Assembly: GCA_946807835.1 (NCBI GenBank)
Contig: OX327699.1
Location: 2,783,001 to 2,847,000, forward strand
Reading direction: 5' to 3'
Length of the DNA: 64,000 nucleotides
Origin: Ailanthus altissimus
Lineage: Eukaryota > Streptophyta > Magnoliopsida > Sapindales > Simaroubaceae
Part shown: positions 24,152 through 34,218 of the stretch, one piece after another
How positions within the stretch are numbered: position 1 is the first letter of the stretch
How the letters are laid out: every line of letters begins with the position of its first letter
Made by a program: the position numbers and the translations under genes
Notes under the pieces: model-generated
The model's input: only the letters and a program-made list of their open reading frames with translations
Told to the model about the DNA's origin: nothing
Databases searched by the model: none

Positions 24152-25200
24152 CTATGAAAAGTTTGGATGATTCCTCCACCCTGGGTTATAGAAGTTAAAA
24201 TAGGAGTTGTTTTGTTGTCCATTGAAATTAGTGACATATTGTGCAGACTCAACATTGAAAAGGCATTTGTTACTCATGTAATTGTCATTGTAATTTTCAC
24301 TAGCCGCAACCGAGCTATGCTTAGCGTGAACAGTTAATGAATCAACCTTTTTGGACAAAGTATTAACTTATGTGGTTATGGATGCAATGGCTTTTAATTT
24401 AATAATACTAGTTGGCCTCATTGGATTCATCCTCTCTGATGGCCACTAATAGTTATTTGCTGACATCTTTTCCAACAAATTGAATGTTGGATCAATATAC
24501 TTGCTCATTATAACATTACTAGTTGCTACATTTACTATGCTTCTTAAATGCTCTATTAACCCATCGTAAAACGTTTTCACCGATAACCACTTTAGAATCA
24601 CGTAATGTGAACATCTCCTTATCAATTCTTTATAACGCTCCTAGGCCTCACAAAGGGTTCATTATCATGCAACACAAACAAAGTAATATCATTTCTCAAT
24701 TTAGTTGTCTTTGCTAGAAGAAAGAATTTTTCCAGGAACTTTTGAGCTATATTGTCCTAGGTAGTGATTGATCTAGATGGCAAGGAACTCGACCAACTTT
24801 TTACCTTATCCTAAAGTGAGAAAGGAAAAGTTCGAAGGCAAATTGCATCATTCGAACTCTATTATGCTTTAAAATATTGCAAATCTCAAAAAAAAAAAAA
24901 TCATGATATGTTAGTTATGATCATCATTCAGCAAACCCTTAAACTACAATGCGCTCTGAATTATCTGAATAACCTCTAGTTTAAGCTAAAACAACTTTGG
25001 CTTGAATAGTAGGTCTTCAAATGCTTGAACTGACGTCATCAATTAATGGTACTACATAATTGTTCAACAACCTTACATCGCCTACATTAACTTGATCTCC
25101 TACTGTATGTGGTGAATTTAACTCTGATTCCTTGTTCTACGAATTTCCCTTAAGGCTCTCTCGATTTCAAGATAAAATGTAATAGCCTTAAAGCTTCTAG
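24152..25200 (-). pseudogene. Athila-like gag remnant
   Basis: 24358-24152 (minus) reads AQYVTNFNGQQNNSYFNFYN and PGWRNHPNFS, which matches the NFNRQQNNPYSNTYNPGWRNHPNFSW signature at the C-terminal end of Athila gag. Upstream, to about 25200, lies the degraded gag body: several frames, a poly-A run at 24889, and stops. The hAT-like MITE sits at its upstream edge. Confidence 0.75.
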
Positions 25201-25206
25201 TACGTC

Positions 25207-25668
25207 TAGGGGTGGGCAAACCAAATTTTGTTCAGTTTTCATTGTGAACCAAAAACTGAACCAAGCTGGTCGGTTTTTGAAAACTAAAATTGAAAATCGA
25301 ACCAAGCTCATAGCGAACTGAACCAAACTGAACCGGTTCATTTCGGTTCGGGTTTTAGTTTTTTGGTTCAATTTTTGGTTTTTCGATTTGGTTTTCATTT
25401 TTTTTTATTTAGTTTGACTCAAATGGACTTAATTTAGGCTTTTTTTGGTTCGGTTTTTTCATTTTTTTTAAAAAAATTTGATTTTTTATTATTACTTTTT
25501 TAAAATTCAGTTTTTCAGTTTGGTTCTCAGTTCGGCCTTCCAAACTGAATTTTTTTGATTTTTTGAATTAAAAAACTGAATCGACCAAGGAAAAAATGGA
25601 ATCGAACTGGCAAGTTCGGTTCAATTTTTTGGGTCCGATTTAGTTTTTTGGTTTTTTGCCCACCCCTA
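25207..25668. mobile_element. hAT-like MITE with TAGGGGTGGGCAAA termini
   Basis: 462 bp with matching ends, TAGGGGTGGGCAAA at the left and TTTTGCCCACCCCTA at the right. Flanking 8-mers are AGTACGTC and AATACATC (6 of 8 identical), compatible with a decayed 8-bp hAT duplication. The interior is a T-rich series of TTCGGTT/AAACTGAACC words that fold back on themselves. The open frame 25398-25150 on the minus strand runs across its end and is not a gene. Confidence 0.8.
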
Positions 25669-25783
25669 AATACATCTTATGCACAGTGTAAGAGCACCTA
25701 AGATTTAAAAAAACTAAATTAAAAGTTTGAATTAGCTCTGAACTAATATTAATATAAGCAAAAACAATATAAAATCAAGCCTT

Positions 25784-25797
25784 CAATAACGGCGCCA
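25784..25797 (-). other. Primer binding site of the Athila-like element
   Basis: The minus strand reads TGGCGCCGTTATTG, close to the TGGCGCCGTTGCCGGGGA PBS of Athila elements. It lies a few bases inside the 5' LTR end. The first nine bases match and the rest has decayed. Confidence 0.8.
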
Positions 25798-25806
25798 AAA
25801 ATGTGT

Positions 25807-27098
25807 TGTGTTGTATTAGAGTACAAGTGCACATTATCGCAAACAAGTGATATAATAAGAGTAAAGTATCGTTCTTATGAGGCCTTGTTATTATAATTTA
25901 CTAAGTACTGGCCTATATCAATTCTCATTTTATCCAAACAACTAATTAAAAGATGCATAAGTAATAAAAGTAAGATAAAAATTAAAATTAAAATTAAAAA
26001 TAACAAAAGTTAGAGTAATTGAATTTGTAAATTCGCTAGTACAATTAAGCCTAAGGTTCCAATATTCACTTTACACTTTGCCCAAATTACTAACTCCCCT
26101 CTTTGAATTAATTATTCAATTAGAGTTGCTAACCAAGAATTGTAAATCACCTACAAGCCTCTTCCGTTAGTCAAGTAAGAATATTTATTTTAATTAACTC
26201 ACTATATTCCAATGTGAATTAAATTAAGAAAGAATTCATTAAGTCTAGGTTCTTTTTAATGATTGCATTTTTTAGGTAAGTATATTCATATCTTACATGA
26301 ACTCGTTATAATCAGTGACCATATGTTGTTCTATCAATGGCTAAACCTAAAATCTCTTTTCCAAGTTCATAAAGGTTACTAATCAATCTAAATGGTGATC
26401 AGGCATCTAATACATATTAAACACAAGATATAACAAAAAACTCAATTAATGAATAATATGAATCAAAAAAGTAAAATAATTCAAACTATGTAAAGAGATT
26501 GAAACCCTAGAAAGGAAGTTTAGCTCATAAGGAAGAACCGAGCTCTAAAGCATAATAAAATTAATATCGTAAAAATCATAGAAAACTAGAAGATAAAGAA
26601 TGAAGAAATAAAACTACATTGTGGCAATCTTTAATCTTTCCGCCCTTTTGATCCTCCAAAAAGTTACTCTAAACTCTCAAGGCATTGTTGTCTCTATTAC
26701 TCTTCTTCTTTATCCTATTGAAATAGGTTTTTTAGTCTTCTATTTATAGGTTTTGTCTCCAAATTAAGGCAAAATATCGATTACAAGTCAGATGTAAATT
26801 TTCGTATTCAACACCCAGTGTACAGCGCCCCCACCCTAGGTTTTTGGAGTTGTGGGGCTCTTATTCTGCCTATTCTTTCTTTTTTAGTCATTCTAGTGCT
26901 GCGATATTGAGTATTGTAACAAGTTACTATAATAAATCTAATATTTTTTATTTGTTTTTTTGAATTTTCATCTCTATTGACTCTATTGACTTCCAATCTA
27001 CAAAATGACAATACAGCACATAAAAAGTCTAAAATTCTCATTTAAATTAAATAAATGTTAAGTCTACGAAAGCTTAAATATAATAATAAAAACGTCCA
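25807..27098 (-). mobile_element. 5' LTR of the Athila-like element
   Basis: Plus-strand view: TGTGTTGTATTAGAGTACAA ... AACGTCCA, about 1.29 kb and homologous to 17375-18540 throughout. The exact left edge may be 25802 (a repeated TGTGT). Short open frames (27041-26808) are not genes. Confidence 0.78.
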
Positions 27099-27792
27099 TA
27101 CTTATTTACCGTAGCCCACAGAGTGCGAGCCTAAGAGCGTGAACCTAAAGCATGCCCAATGTTATAGGGGTATGTGGATGTCCTCAAGCTGGCTTGTAGT
27201 TCTCTTCTTTCCAACATCATCCTTAGTTATCAAGTACCCTCATCAAGCTAATTGATCACCCTAGTCGTGCACAAGTATCCAAAAACAGTCTTACCACTAA
27301 TATTCACACATTTGATATATATTCCACAAATACGACTAATAATCTCAATATGAATCTCACAGGGGTAAAAAAATATCTAACCTTATTTGAGTAGAACTCT
27401 AGAATATGAATCCAAGAAGGAAAAGTCGTAATGACTTTTAACCCTAATAAAATTCTACACGTACATATTAAGTTCAAATTTTAACCCTATAAATAAGGTC
27501 CATTTGATTATAGGCATAACACACATAAAAGAAAAGAGGCATAAGATACACGATGGATGAACAACATTAACATCCACACATATCTAGGCATCAGTGTCTA
27601 AACTTACATATACAGACTACTCTACAAGATTTGGAACCTTCTTAACCTTTAAATACTTAATAAAACTTCCACTCAGTACTCGTCACCTTTTCTTCTTGCC
27701 TTCATATTATTTTCTCCTTTATTTGGTTACTACTAATTTAAGCATCAGAGTGCTTTCGCCAAAAATAATTCCAGTGTGGTCTCACCTTCTTC
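27099..27792. other. Intergenic or LTR-like DNA without a gene
   Basis: No coding motif. A CCCTATAAATAAGG box near 27488 on the plus strand could be the promoter of another LTR or of a lost gene. The only longer frame (27594-27833) runs into the hAT-like element. Confidence 0.3.
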
Positions 27793-28864
27793 TAGGGTTG
27801 GCAATGGATCAGGTTTGTGATGGATATCCCTAAACCTATATCCACATCCACTTAAAAAATAAAATACCAAATCCTTCCCAAACCTGTTACGGATTTGGAG
27901 TTTCATTACCAAATCTGCTCTAACGAGTTTATACTCATTACGAAACCCTCAACGAGTTATTCACGGATTTTAAGTAGATTTTAAATTTGTTTAATAAAAA
28001 ATAAATAATAACCTTATTTAAATGAAAATTTATAAAATATAACAATTATAAGTTTATAATCATACGATCAATTTAAATATATTATCAATCAAAATATTAC
28101 AATATTACCCATATTACTTGTAATTTTTTGAAGTGTCGTTGGTGTTTGGTTTAAATCAATCTCAACTTTCATTGTTGAAAATTCATTTGCATCACTAGCA
28201 TAGAATTTTCATCACTTGTTGAAAATAATAAATTGTTACCAACCTTTATCTGTTCAATAAGAAAGCGTTAACAATTAATAATAACATTATAAAATAATCA
28301 AATCATTTTACATAATAAGAAAAGGTTATTAGATAAAAATGTAATAAATACCAATAAGACAAAATTAAACAGATTTTGTAAAAACAATTACTAAAAATGT
28401 CTTTTTTAAAAATTAATAATACAAAAATTATAATACAATCATCCTTTAATTAAAATTTTAACACAAACAAAACAAATCAGATAATTGAGAAGAAAACGAG
28501 AGTGAAAAAATCTAAGATTTGCTATATTGAAGAAGACGACTACAGAGTAAAGGAAGTTTAAGTGTTTAACCCTTGAAAAGAAAATAAGTAATAAAATGGA
28601 ACTAAGGCTATATTTTAAGTCTTAACATAAAACTAATAAAAAAATTATTTTTCTCTTTAAAATAGTAATATTTATAGGTATACGGATACCCGCAATAGGT
28701 ATTTATGAATTTTATATCAAACCCGCACTTGTACCAAATCCGCTGCAAGTTTTTATTTTGTATACTAAACTCATACCAAACTTGCTTCGAACCTTACTAA
28801 ATCCTTCCCAATGCATGCTGATTTTGGCAAGTTTACGGGTTCGTAGATATTTTTGTCATCCCTA
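27793..28864. mobile_element. hAT-like non-autonomous element, 1.07 kb
   Basis: Termini TAGGGTTGGCAATGG (left) and TTTGTCATCCCTA (right; reverse complement TAGGGATGACAAA) form an imperfect TIR. Flanking 8-mers CCTTCTTC (27785-27792) and CATTCTTC (28865-28872) agree at 7 of 8 positions, as expected for hAT. Subterminal words repeat in inverted sense (GGTTTGTGATGGATATCC at the left, GGTATACGGATACCCGC at the right). No transposase remains. Confidence 0.75.
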
Positions 28865-28872
28865 CATTCTTC

Positions 28873-29137
28873 TTTAATTACAAAATTTCTAGCAAGCCCA
28901 GTATTCTTAGAATTGGCTAGTTTAGCCCAATTCCTCCCAAAGTCTTATCGTTGTTCCTAAAATAAACAAATTCAACTCGTTAACTTCAAGATGACCGAAT
29001 TTTTTTAGGGTCAACAATAGGTTTTGTTTTTTTTAAAAAAAAAAATTTGGTTAGAAGAGAATGCTTTCAAAAATTTTAATGATTTTTCTCTGATACCATT
29101 TTGAGAATCACAAAAAAATCAAGGAGAGTAATTCCCT
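28873..29137. other. Short spacer with a minus-strand PBS-like site
   Basis: No gene. At 29088-29098 the minus strand reads TGGTATCAGAG followed by AAAAATC, preceded on that strand by TGATTCTCAAAA, which looks like an LTR end plus PBS of a minus-oriented copia element. The rest of such an element is not recognisable to the left. Confidence 0.4.
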
Positions 29138-29322
29138 GATTCTTAGGGATATTTGATTGTATATTTTTTTTTAATATGTGATCTTATTAGAGGTGTATAG
29201 TTGTATATTATCTTTTCATAATTATAATTAGCTTTATTTCATTTTTATAAGTTATATTATATCTATAAAAAAAAGAGTATATTTGCCTTCTTCAATAACA
29301 AAAAATAATATTTCTTCTTCCA
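29138..29322 (+). mobile_element. 5' LTR of the truncated copia element
   Basis: About 185 bp, AT-rich, ending TATTTCTTCTTCCACC just before the PBS. The phrase GAGTATATTTGCCTTCTTCA near its end is the usual transcript leader in this type of short copia LTR. The left boundary is approximate (TGATTCTTAGGG). Confidence 0.6.
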
Positions 29323-29333
29323 CCTAATCTATA

Positions 29334-29346
29334 TGGTATCAAAGCC
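29334..29346 (+). other. Primer binding site (Met tRNA)
   Basis: TGGTATCAAAGCC, one mismatch from the standard TGGTATCAGAGCC, about 12 bases after the LTR end. Confidence 0.85.
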
Positions 29347-29499
29347 ATTATAATTGGCCTCCTTCATCCTTTGTTTTTTTAATGTTCTTCTTTATATTTC
29401 CTTCTTCTTCCTCTGCCTTTTTTTATCAATCTCATTCCTTATCTATCACCATATTAAAAAAAACTAAATGAGTTCCTACCACCGTTGCCAACAACTCTT

Positions 29500-30460
29500 T
29501 TAAATCACCAACTGAGTTATACCTACTTTCACATTCCAACTCTGTCCAAATCACTACAATCTGCTACAATGAAAATAACTTTCTTAGGTGGTCTCAATTT
29601 ATTCAAATGTTTATTAGAGGAAGGGGAAAATTTGGGTATCTAACTAGTGATGTTAAAAAACCAGAAAAAAAGTTGATGCTAGCTATGTTATTTGTATGCC
29701 AAAAACTCTATAATAATGGCCTAGTTAGTAAACTTCATATAAGATGACATAAGTTCAAACTACATATGTTATGCTACTACTAAAGATCTTTAGGATAATC
29801 TCATGTTGATGTATTTTGATCGTGGAAATTAATCTCACGTATATAAGTTAAAACTTAAACTGAGAAAAATCCATCAATATGAGAATTTTGTCACTAAGTA
29901 TTTCGATATTCTCAAAATTTTATGGCAAGATCTTGGCCTATTCAATGATGATTATAAGTGAAGGAATTATGATGACTATAAATACTTTAAAAAGAATGAG
30001 GAAAACTTATGAATTTTTAAAACTTTTAACAGAGCTCAACGTTGTTTTTGATTACGTACAAGGCATGATTATAAGTCGTAAACCTCTCCCTTCCCTCAGT
30101 GAAGTTTTTCTAAAGTTTGACATAAAGAAAGTATGAGGAATGTCATGCTTAGCAAAAAAAAAAAACACACCACTAGATAGGTGGAAAAGTCATGATTAAT
30201 TGGGATTATTGTTGTTTCCTATCGCACCCCTAATACCCAGCACTACCAAGATGATAAACCAAAAGTTTGGTGTAATTACTATAGTAAAACACGACATACT
30301 CATGAATCCTGCTGGAAATTACATGAGAAACTTATTGGTTGAAAACCTATGGAGTGGAAGAACAGTAAACAAAATAATCTGAATCATGCCCTAGCCAAAG
30401 CACATGCTATAGTTGCTACTGAGATCAGCAAAAAACAAGTAGAAAAATTATTGTAGCTCC
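29500..30460 (+). pseudogene. Copia gag with zinc knuckle, broken
   Basis: Reads ELYLLSHSNSVQITTICYNE near 29515, NNFLRWSQFIQMFIRGRGK near 29570, then a frame change into 29879-30136 (LKLLTELNVVFDYVQGMIIS, RKPLPSLSEVFLKFD). The zinc knuckle follows near 30265-30345 as CNYYSKTRHTHESCWKLHEK, a CX2CX4HX4C variant with the second Cys replaced by Tyr. Stops occur every few dozen codons. Confidence 0.75.
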
Positions 30461-30599
30461 TGAAATCTACTCAGTAGACTCTCGGCACCCCTATAGTATC
30501 CTTGGTTCAAACAGGTAGTAATGTGTATGCTTATTCCTCTTCATTAATTGCATCTTGAATCATAAATTTGAATGCCTCTAATCACATAACAAATTTGTC

Positions 30600-31865
30600 C
30601 CATTTGTTTATATTTTATTAACCACTTTCTAGAAATGAAAAAATTATGTATTACATATGGAAATTTATCTTCCATTACTGGTCAAGGATTAATTCGTTTG
30701 CCAGGAAAAATTATTCTAAAATCTATTTTACATATCCCAAAACTCTCTTATAATCTTTTATCAATGAGTCATTTATCTAAGGATTTTAATTGTCATGTTA
30801 TTTTTGGTAACTCTTGTTGTGATTTTTAGGATTTGAACACGAGGATGATGATTGGCAATGCTAAAATGGTATAAGATCTCTACTATTTTGATGACAAACA
30901 TTTTGAGAATAAACAAGCTAAAGATTTTATTGGTAATGTTTGTTCAAACCTTGTTCATGATAAAATAATGTTTTGGCGTAATAGACTAGGACATCTTAGT
31001 TTCTCTTATTTAAAGTAATTATTTTCTAGATTTATTTAAAGGAGTGGACTATAACTCTTTAGTTTGTGAAACTTGTTTTTTTGGTTAAAAGCCATTGGAA
31101 TTCTTATAAAATAAAACCATATTGTGCTTCCAAACCCTTTTATCTAATCAATTGTGATGTTTAGGGTCCTTCAAAGATTACTACTTTAACTTAAAGAAAT
31201 GGTTTGTGATGTTCATTAATGATCATACACGTATATGTTGGCTATACCTAATGAACTAGGAAAATGAGGTTGCAAAACTCTTTGAGGGTATTCACTCTCT
31301 AGTTAAATTCCAATTTCAAACTAAATAGGTATTTTTCAAAGTGATAATGGAACATAAATTTTTTAATGAAAGTTTAGGAATTTTGTGCAAAAAAATGGCA
31401 TTTTACACCAATCGACTTGTAGGGATACTTTTCAATAAAATGAATTGTAGAACAAAAAAACAGGCATTTACTTAAAGTAGTTAAGGCTCTTATGTTTCAT
31501 ATAAATGTTCTTAAATATCTTTAGGGAGATGCAATCTTAACAAGTTTCTATTTGATTAATAGAATGCCTAATAAGATTTTGAATTATGAAACTTCATTAT
31601 AAACTTTTAAGATATCTTTTCCACACACAAGTCTTGCCAATAATCTCCTTTTAAAACTTTTTGGGTGTACGGTGTTTGGCTATTCCATCTCATCTTCATT
31701 CCAAATTCGATCCACGAGCTGAAAAATGTAATTTTTTTTAAAGGTTGTTCTCCTAATAAAAAGCGCTATTATTGTTTTAATCCAATCACTAAAAAATTTC
31801 ATGTTAGTATGGATGTTCAATTTCTTGAAATAATTATGTTTTACACCAAAACACCTTTTCAATAG
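30600..31865 (+). pseudogene. Copia protease-end/integrase remnant
   Basis: 30635-30829 reads YGNLSSITGQGLIRLPGKII and LHIPKLSYNLLSMSHLSKD, the conserved segment after the copia protease. Near 30970 FWRNRLGHLSFSYLK is the GAG-pre-integrase motif (H..H). 31665-31865 reads the integrase C-terminal part (FKGCSPNKKRYYCFNPITKK, FHVSMDVQFLE). Catalytic positions of the integrase core are not readable in a single frame. Confidence 0.78.
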
Positions 31866-32329
31866 AGAATTTGAATGAAGATTAATTTGGACAACAAGAA
31901 GAACCAAAACCAATTGTCATTTCCTAAAATAAATCAGAATATAGGTACTTTTAATTAGAGAAAATGAGGCAAATACTGATCTATCTATGCCAAGTAAAAC
32001 AGGGAGAGAAACTCTACCACTTATGACCTGCTGAGCTTCATGTTTATAATGGATGCAAGCTTAATCCTAATAGTGAGAATCTTTCGGTCAATCCTTTACC
32101 TTTTTCTGATCTTGATGTTTCAATTGCTATTCGAAAACAAGTTACGAACTGTACAAAATATTCAAATGCCAAATATTTGTCATATCATAGACATTTAAAA
32201 AAACACAAAGCTTTCACCAAAAATGTTTCTCACATGTTTTTACCTAAAACTATACAGAAAACACTAAGACACTTAAAGTGGAAGTTAGCAGTATATGAGA
32301 AAAATGAAAGCTCTTCAAAAAAAAAAATT

Positions 32330-32975
32330 TTTTGAGAGATTGTTGGTCTACCAAGGGAGAAGAATATAGTAGGATGCAAATGGGTCCTCATAATCAAATA
32401 TAAGTATAATTGGAGCATTGAGAGATACAAGACATGACTTGTTAAGGTTTCACACAAACCTATGAAATTGACTACTAAGAAACCTTTGCACTTATTGCAA
32501 AGATCAACTCCATTCAAGTATTACTTTCTCTTGTAGTACATCTTAACTAGCCTCTACAACAGTTAGATGTAAAAAATGCCTTCTTAAATAAGAATTTGGA
32601 GTAAAAGACATTTATGGACTCATTGCAAAGCTTTAAAGAAAAATTTGATACAAAAGAAGTCACTATATGGCCTTAAGCAATCTCCTAAGGCCGGGTTTGA
32701 TAGATTCAAAAAAATATTGAAGCTTCAAGGACATGTTTAAAGTCAAACTAATCATGCGTTGTTCTACAAACACCCAAAGAAGGAAAAGTGGTAATACTAA
32801 TAATTTATATGGATGTATCATTTTGACCCGAGATGATGACCTTGAGCTTGATAAAATAAAGAAAGCCTTAATTCGTAAATTTGAAATTAAAGATTTGACT
32901 CCTTTAAAATACTTTCTTAAAATGCAATTTAGTAGATCCAAGAAGGATATTTTTATCTCCCATAAGAAGTACATA
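32330..32975 (+). pseudogene. Copia reverse transcriptase fragment, 3' truncated
   Basis: Reads VGLPREKNIVGCKWVLIIKY near 32340, KKSLYGLKQSPKAGFDRFKK near 32660, ending at 32733-32975 with LYGCIILTRDDDLELDKIKK, FEIKDLTPLKYFLKMQFSRS and KKDIFISHKKYIL. The YVDDI block reads LYGCII, so the catalytic aspartates are lost. After 32975 the sequence is unrelated. Confidence 0.82.
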
Positions 32976-33650
32976 CTTGTTTACATCTTTATTTGTGCTT
33001 GCTCTGGACAACTCCATTGCTATTTCACTCTATATACGTAATGCACGGATGGCTTTTTTTTTTTTTGTTGCTAAATTGTTGATTATTTGTTAGCCTATTA
33101 TGAATGCAGTTGTAATTTTGGTTTAGTTTTTGCTATGGGTTTTGTTTAGCTCTATTCCTTTCTTGCTCTTCTCACCGTGTAAATCTCTTAAGCCTGTTCT
33201 TCTGAATGACAAACACAACGTTGTATCCATGAATCAGAAATTTTTATACAAGAATTAAAAAGTCCAAAATAATTACTAAGGTGTTCTTTAAACAATCTAT
33301 TTATGCTATCCTACAAAATCATTATTAAGATGTTCTATCAAATTGATGTGTCTTTAATATATCCAATATAATATACCTATTTAATAAAATCACATCTTTG
33401 TTACTAGAGCCCTTTGTTTATAACTAGTTTTAATTGTTTATAATCGAATGAGAAAATACAGATCAGCCTTCAAATGGCGTTGGTTCTTTCATAAACAGTG
33501 AATACAAGAAACAAATTTATATCCCACAATATGGTTAAAGTCAACGATACAAAGAAAGTTAGTGAAAGAGTCCATGGATAAAAGTTTTATCCTCTCTTTT
33601 TAATCATAAGTCCTGAACAGTGAAACACAACTTAGCTTCATTTTTTTCAC
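32976..33650. other. Intergenic spacer downstream of the invertase gene
   Basis: No gene, motif or repeat structure seen apart from a T-run at 33053-33067. It separates the broken copia RT from the 3' end of the invertase transcript. Confidence 0.5.
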
Positions 33651-33922
33651 CAGCAACAGCTCAATGAGCTCACGCAGCATGGCATCAACAAGATGCCATT
33701 CAAAATTTCAAACACAAACAGCAAAATGTATCTTTTATTTGACAAGCAAGACTCATCTCATCAGATGCTATTGTACAAAAAACCAAATTTTTGGACCTAC
33801 AAGGACGGACACCAAAGAATAGTGTTAGAGAAAATCCAAGATCTCATCTTACCGAATGTTTTTTTTTTCTTCTTTTTTCCTTATCCTTTTTTGGCTATCC
33901 TTAGCTTGCTCGCTTGCACTTT
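33650..33922 (-). other. 3'UTR of the invertase gene with AATAAA signal
   Basis: On the minus strand an AATAAA hexamer lies at 33739-33734, about 185 bases after the stop codon, a plausible cleavage signal. The T-run at 33860-33868 (plus view) is an A-tract in the transcript. The UTR end is approximate. Confidence 0.5.
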
Positions 33923-34218
33923 TCAGCAAGTCCACGAAGATGATCTTTTGATCACTGGCTTCATCTGCTTGTCCTCCTCCAAAGAAATCATCCCCAAGTG
34001 AGAAGGATCCTCCAGCATCATCTTTGCCACCAAATATCCCGCAATTGACCATGTCTGAAACTTCCTTGCTTGTTTACCAATATATCTACCGAGTTTCCCG
34101 TCATAATATTCTGGCCAGTTATCTTTGAGCAAACGGGTCTCAGCAAGATCAATTAATCGTCTTGCAATTTGAGGTCGGCCAGTTTTAATGCAAGCAGCAG
34201 TTAGCAACCACAAAAGCA
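33923..34218 (-). CDS. CINV: Invertase coding exon 4 (residues 459-556 and stop)
   Basis: After TTCTCAATGCAG it reads [40 protein letters not shown] and the C-terminal [13 protein letters not shown]. 296 bp including the stop codon at 33923-33925. Confidence 0.95.

Larger units (their letters stand above)
17375..27098 (-). mobile_element. Athila-like Ty3/gypsy element with deleted pol, minus strand
   Basis: A nearly complete but non-coding Ty3/gypsy element in minus orientation. It has a 5' LTR (25807-27098), a PBS (25784-25797), gag (about 25200-24150), protease (23329-23078), an integrase C-terminal tail (about 22960-22840), a PPT-like tract and a 3' LTR (17375-18540). RT, RNase H and the integrase core are absent: protease is followed within about 120 bp by the integrase tail. 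Two later insertions enlarge it, a solo LTR at 19772-22320 and a hAT-like MITE at 25207-25668. Without them it would be about 6.7 kb, short for Athila elements, which agrees with an internal deletion. A clear target duplication at the stated ends was not found; the octamer AGCCCACA occurs at 17364-17371 and 27113-27120. Confidence 0.8.
29138..32975 (+). mobile_element. Ty1/copia element, plus strand, 3'-truncated
   Basis: Short 5' LTR (about 29138-29322), PBS TGGTATCAAAGCC (29334-29346), gag (about 29500-30140), zinc knuckle (near 30270-30340), protease-linked region (30635-30840), integrase (about 30960-31860) and RT (about 32330-32975). The element ends inside RT after SRSKKDIFISHKKYIL; RNase H, PPT and the 3' LTR are missing. 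Many stops. It belongs to a different copia lineage from the 1-11 kb elements, to judge by its short LTR and different gag. Confidence 0.85.
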
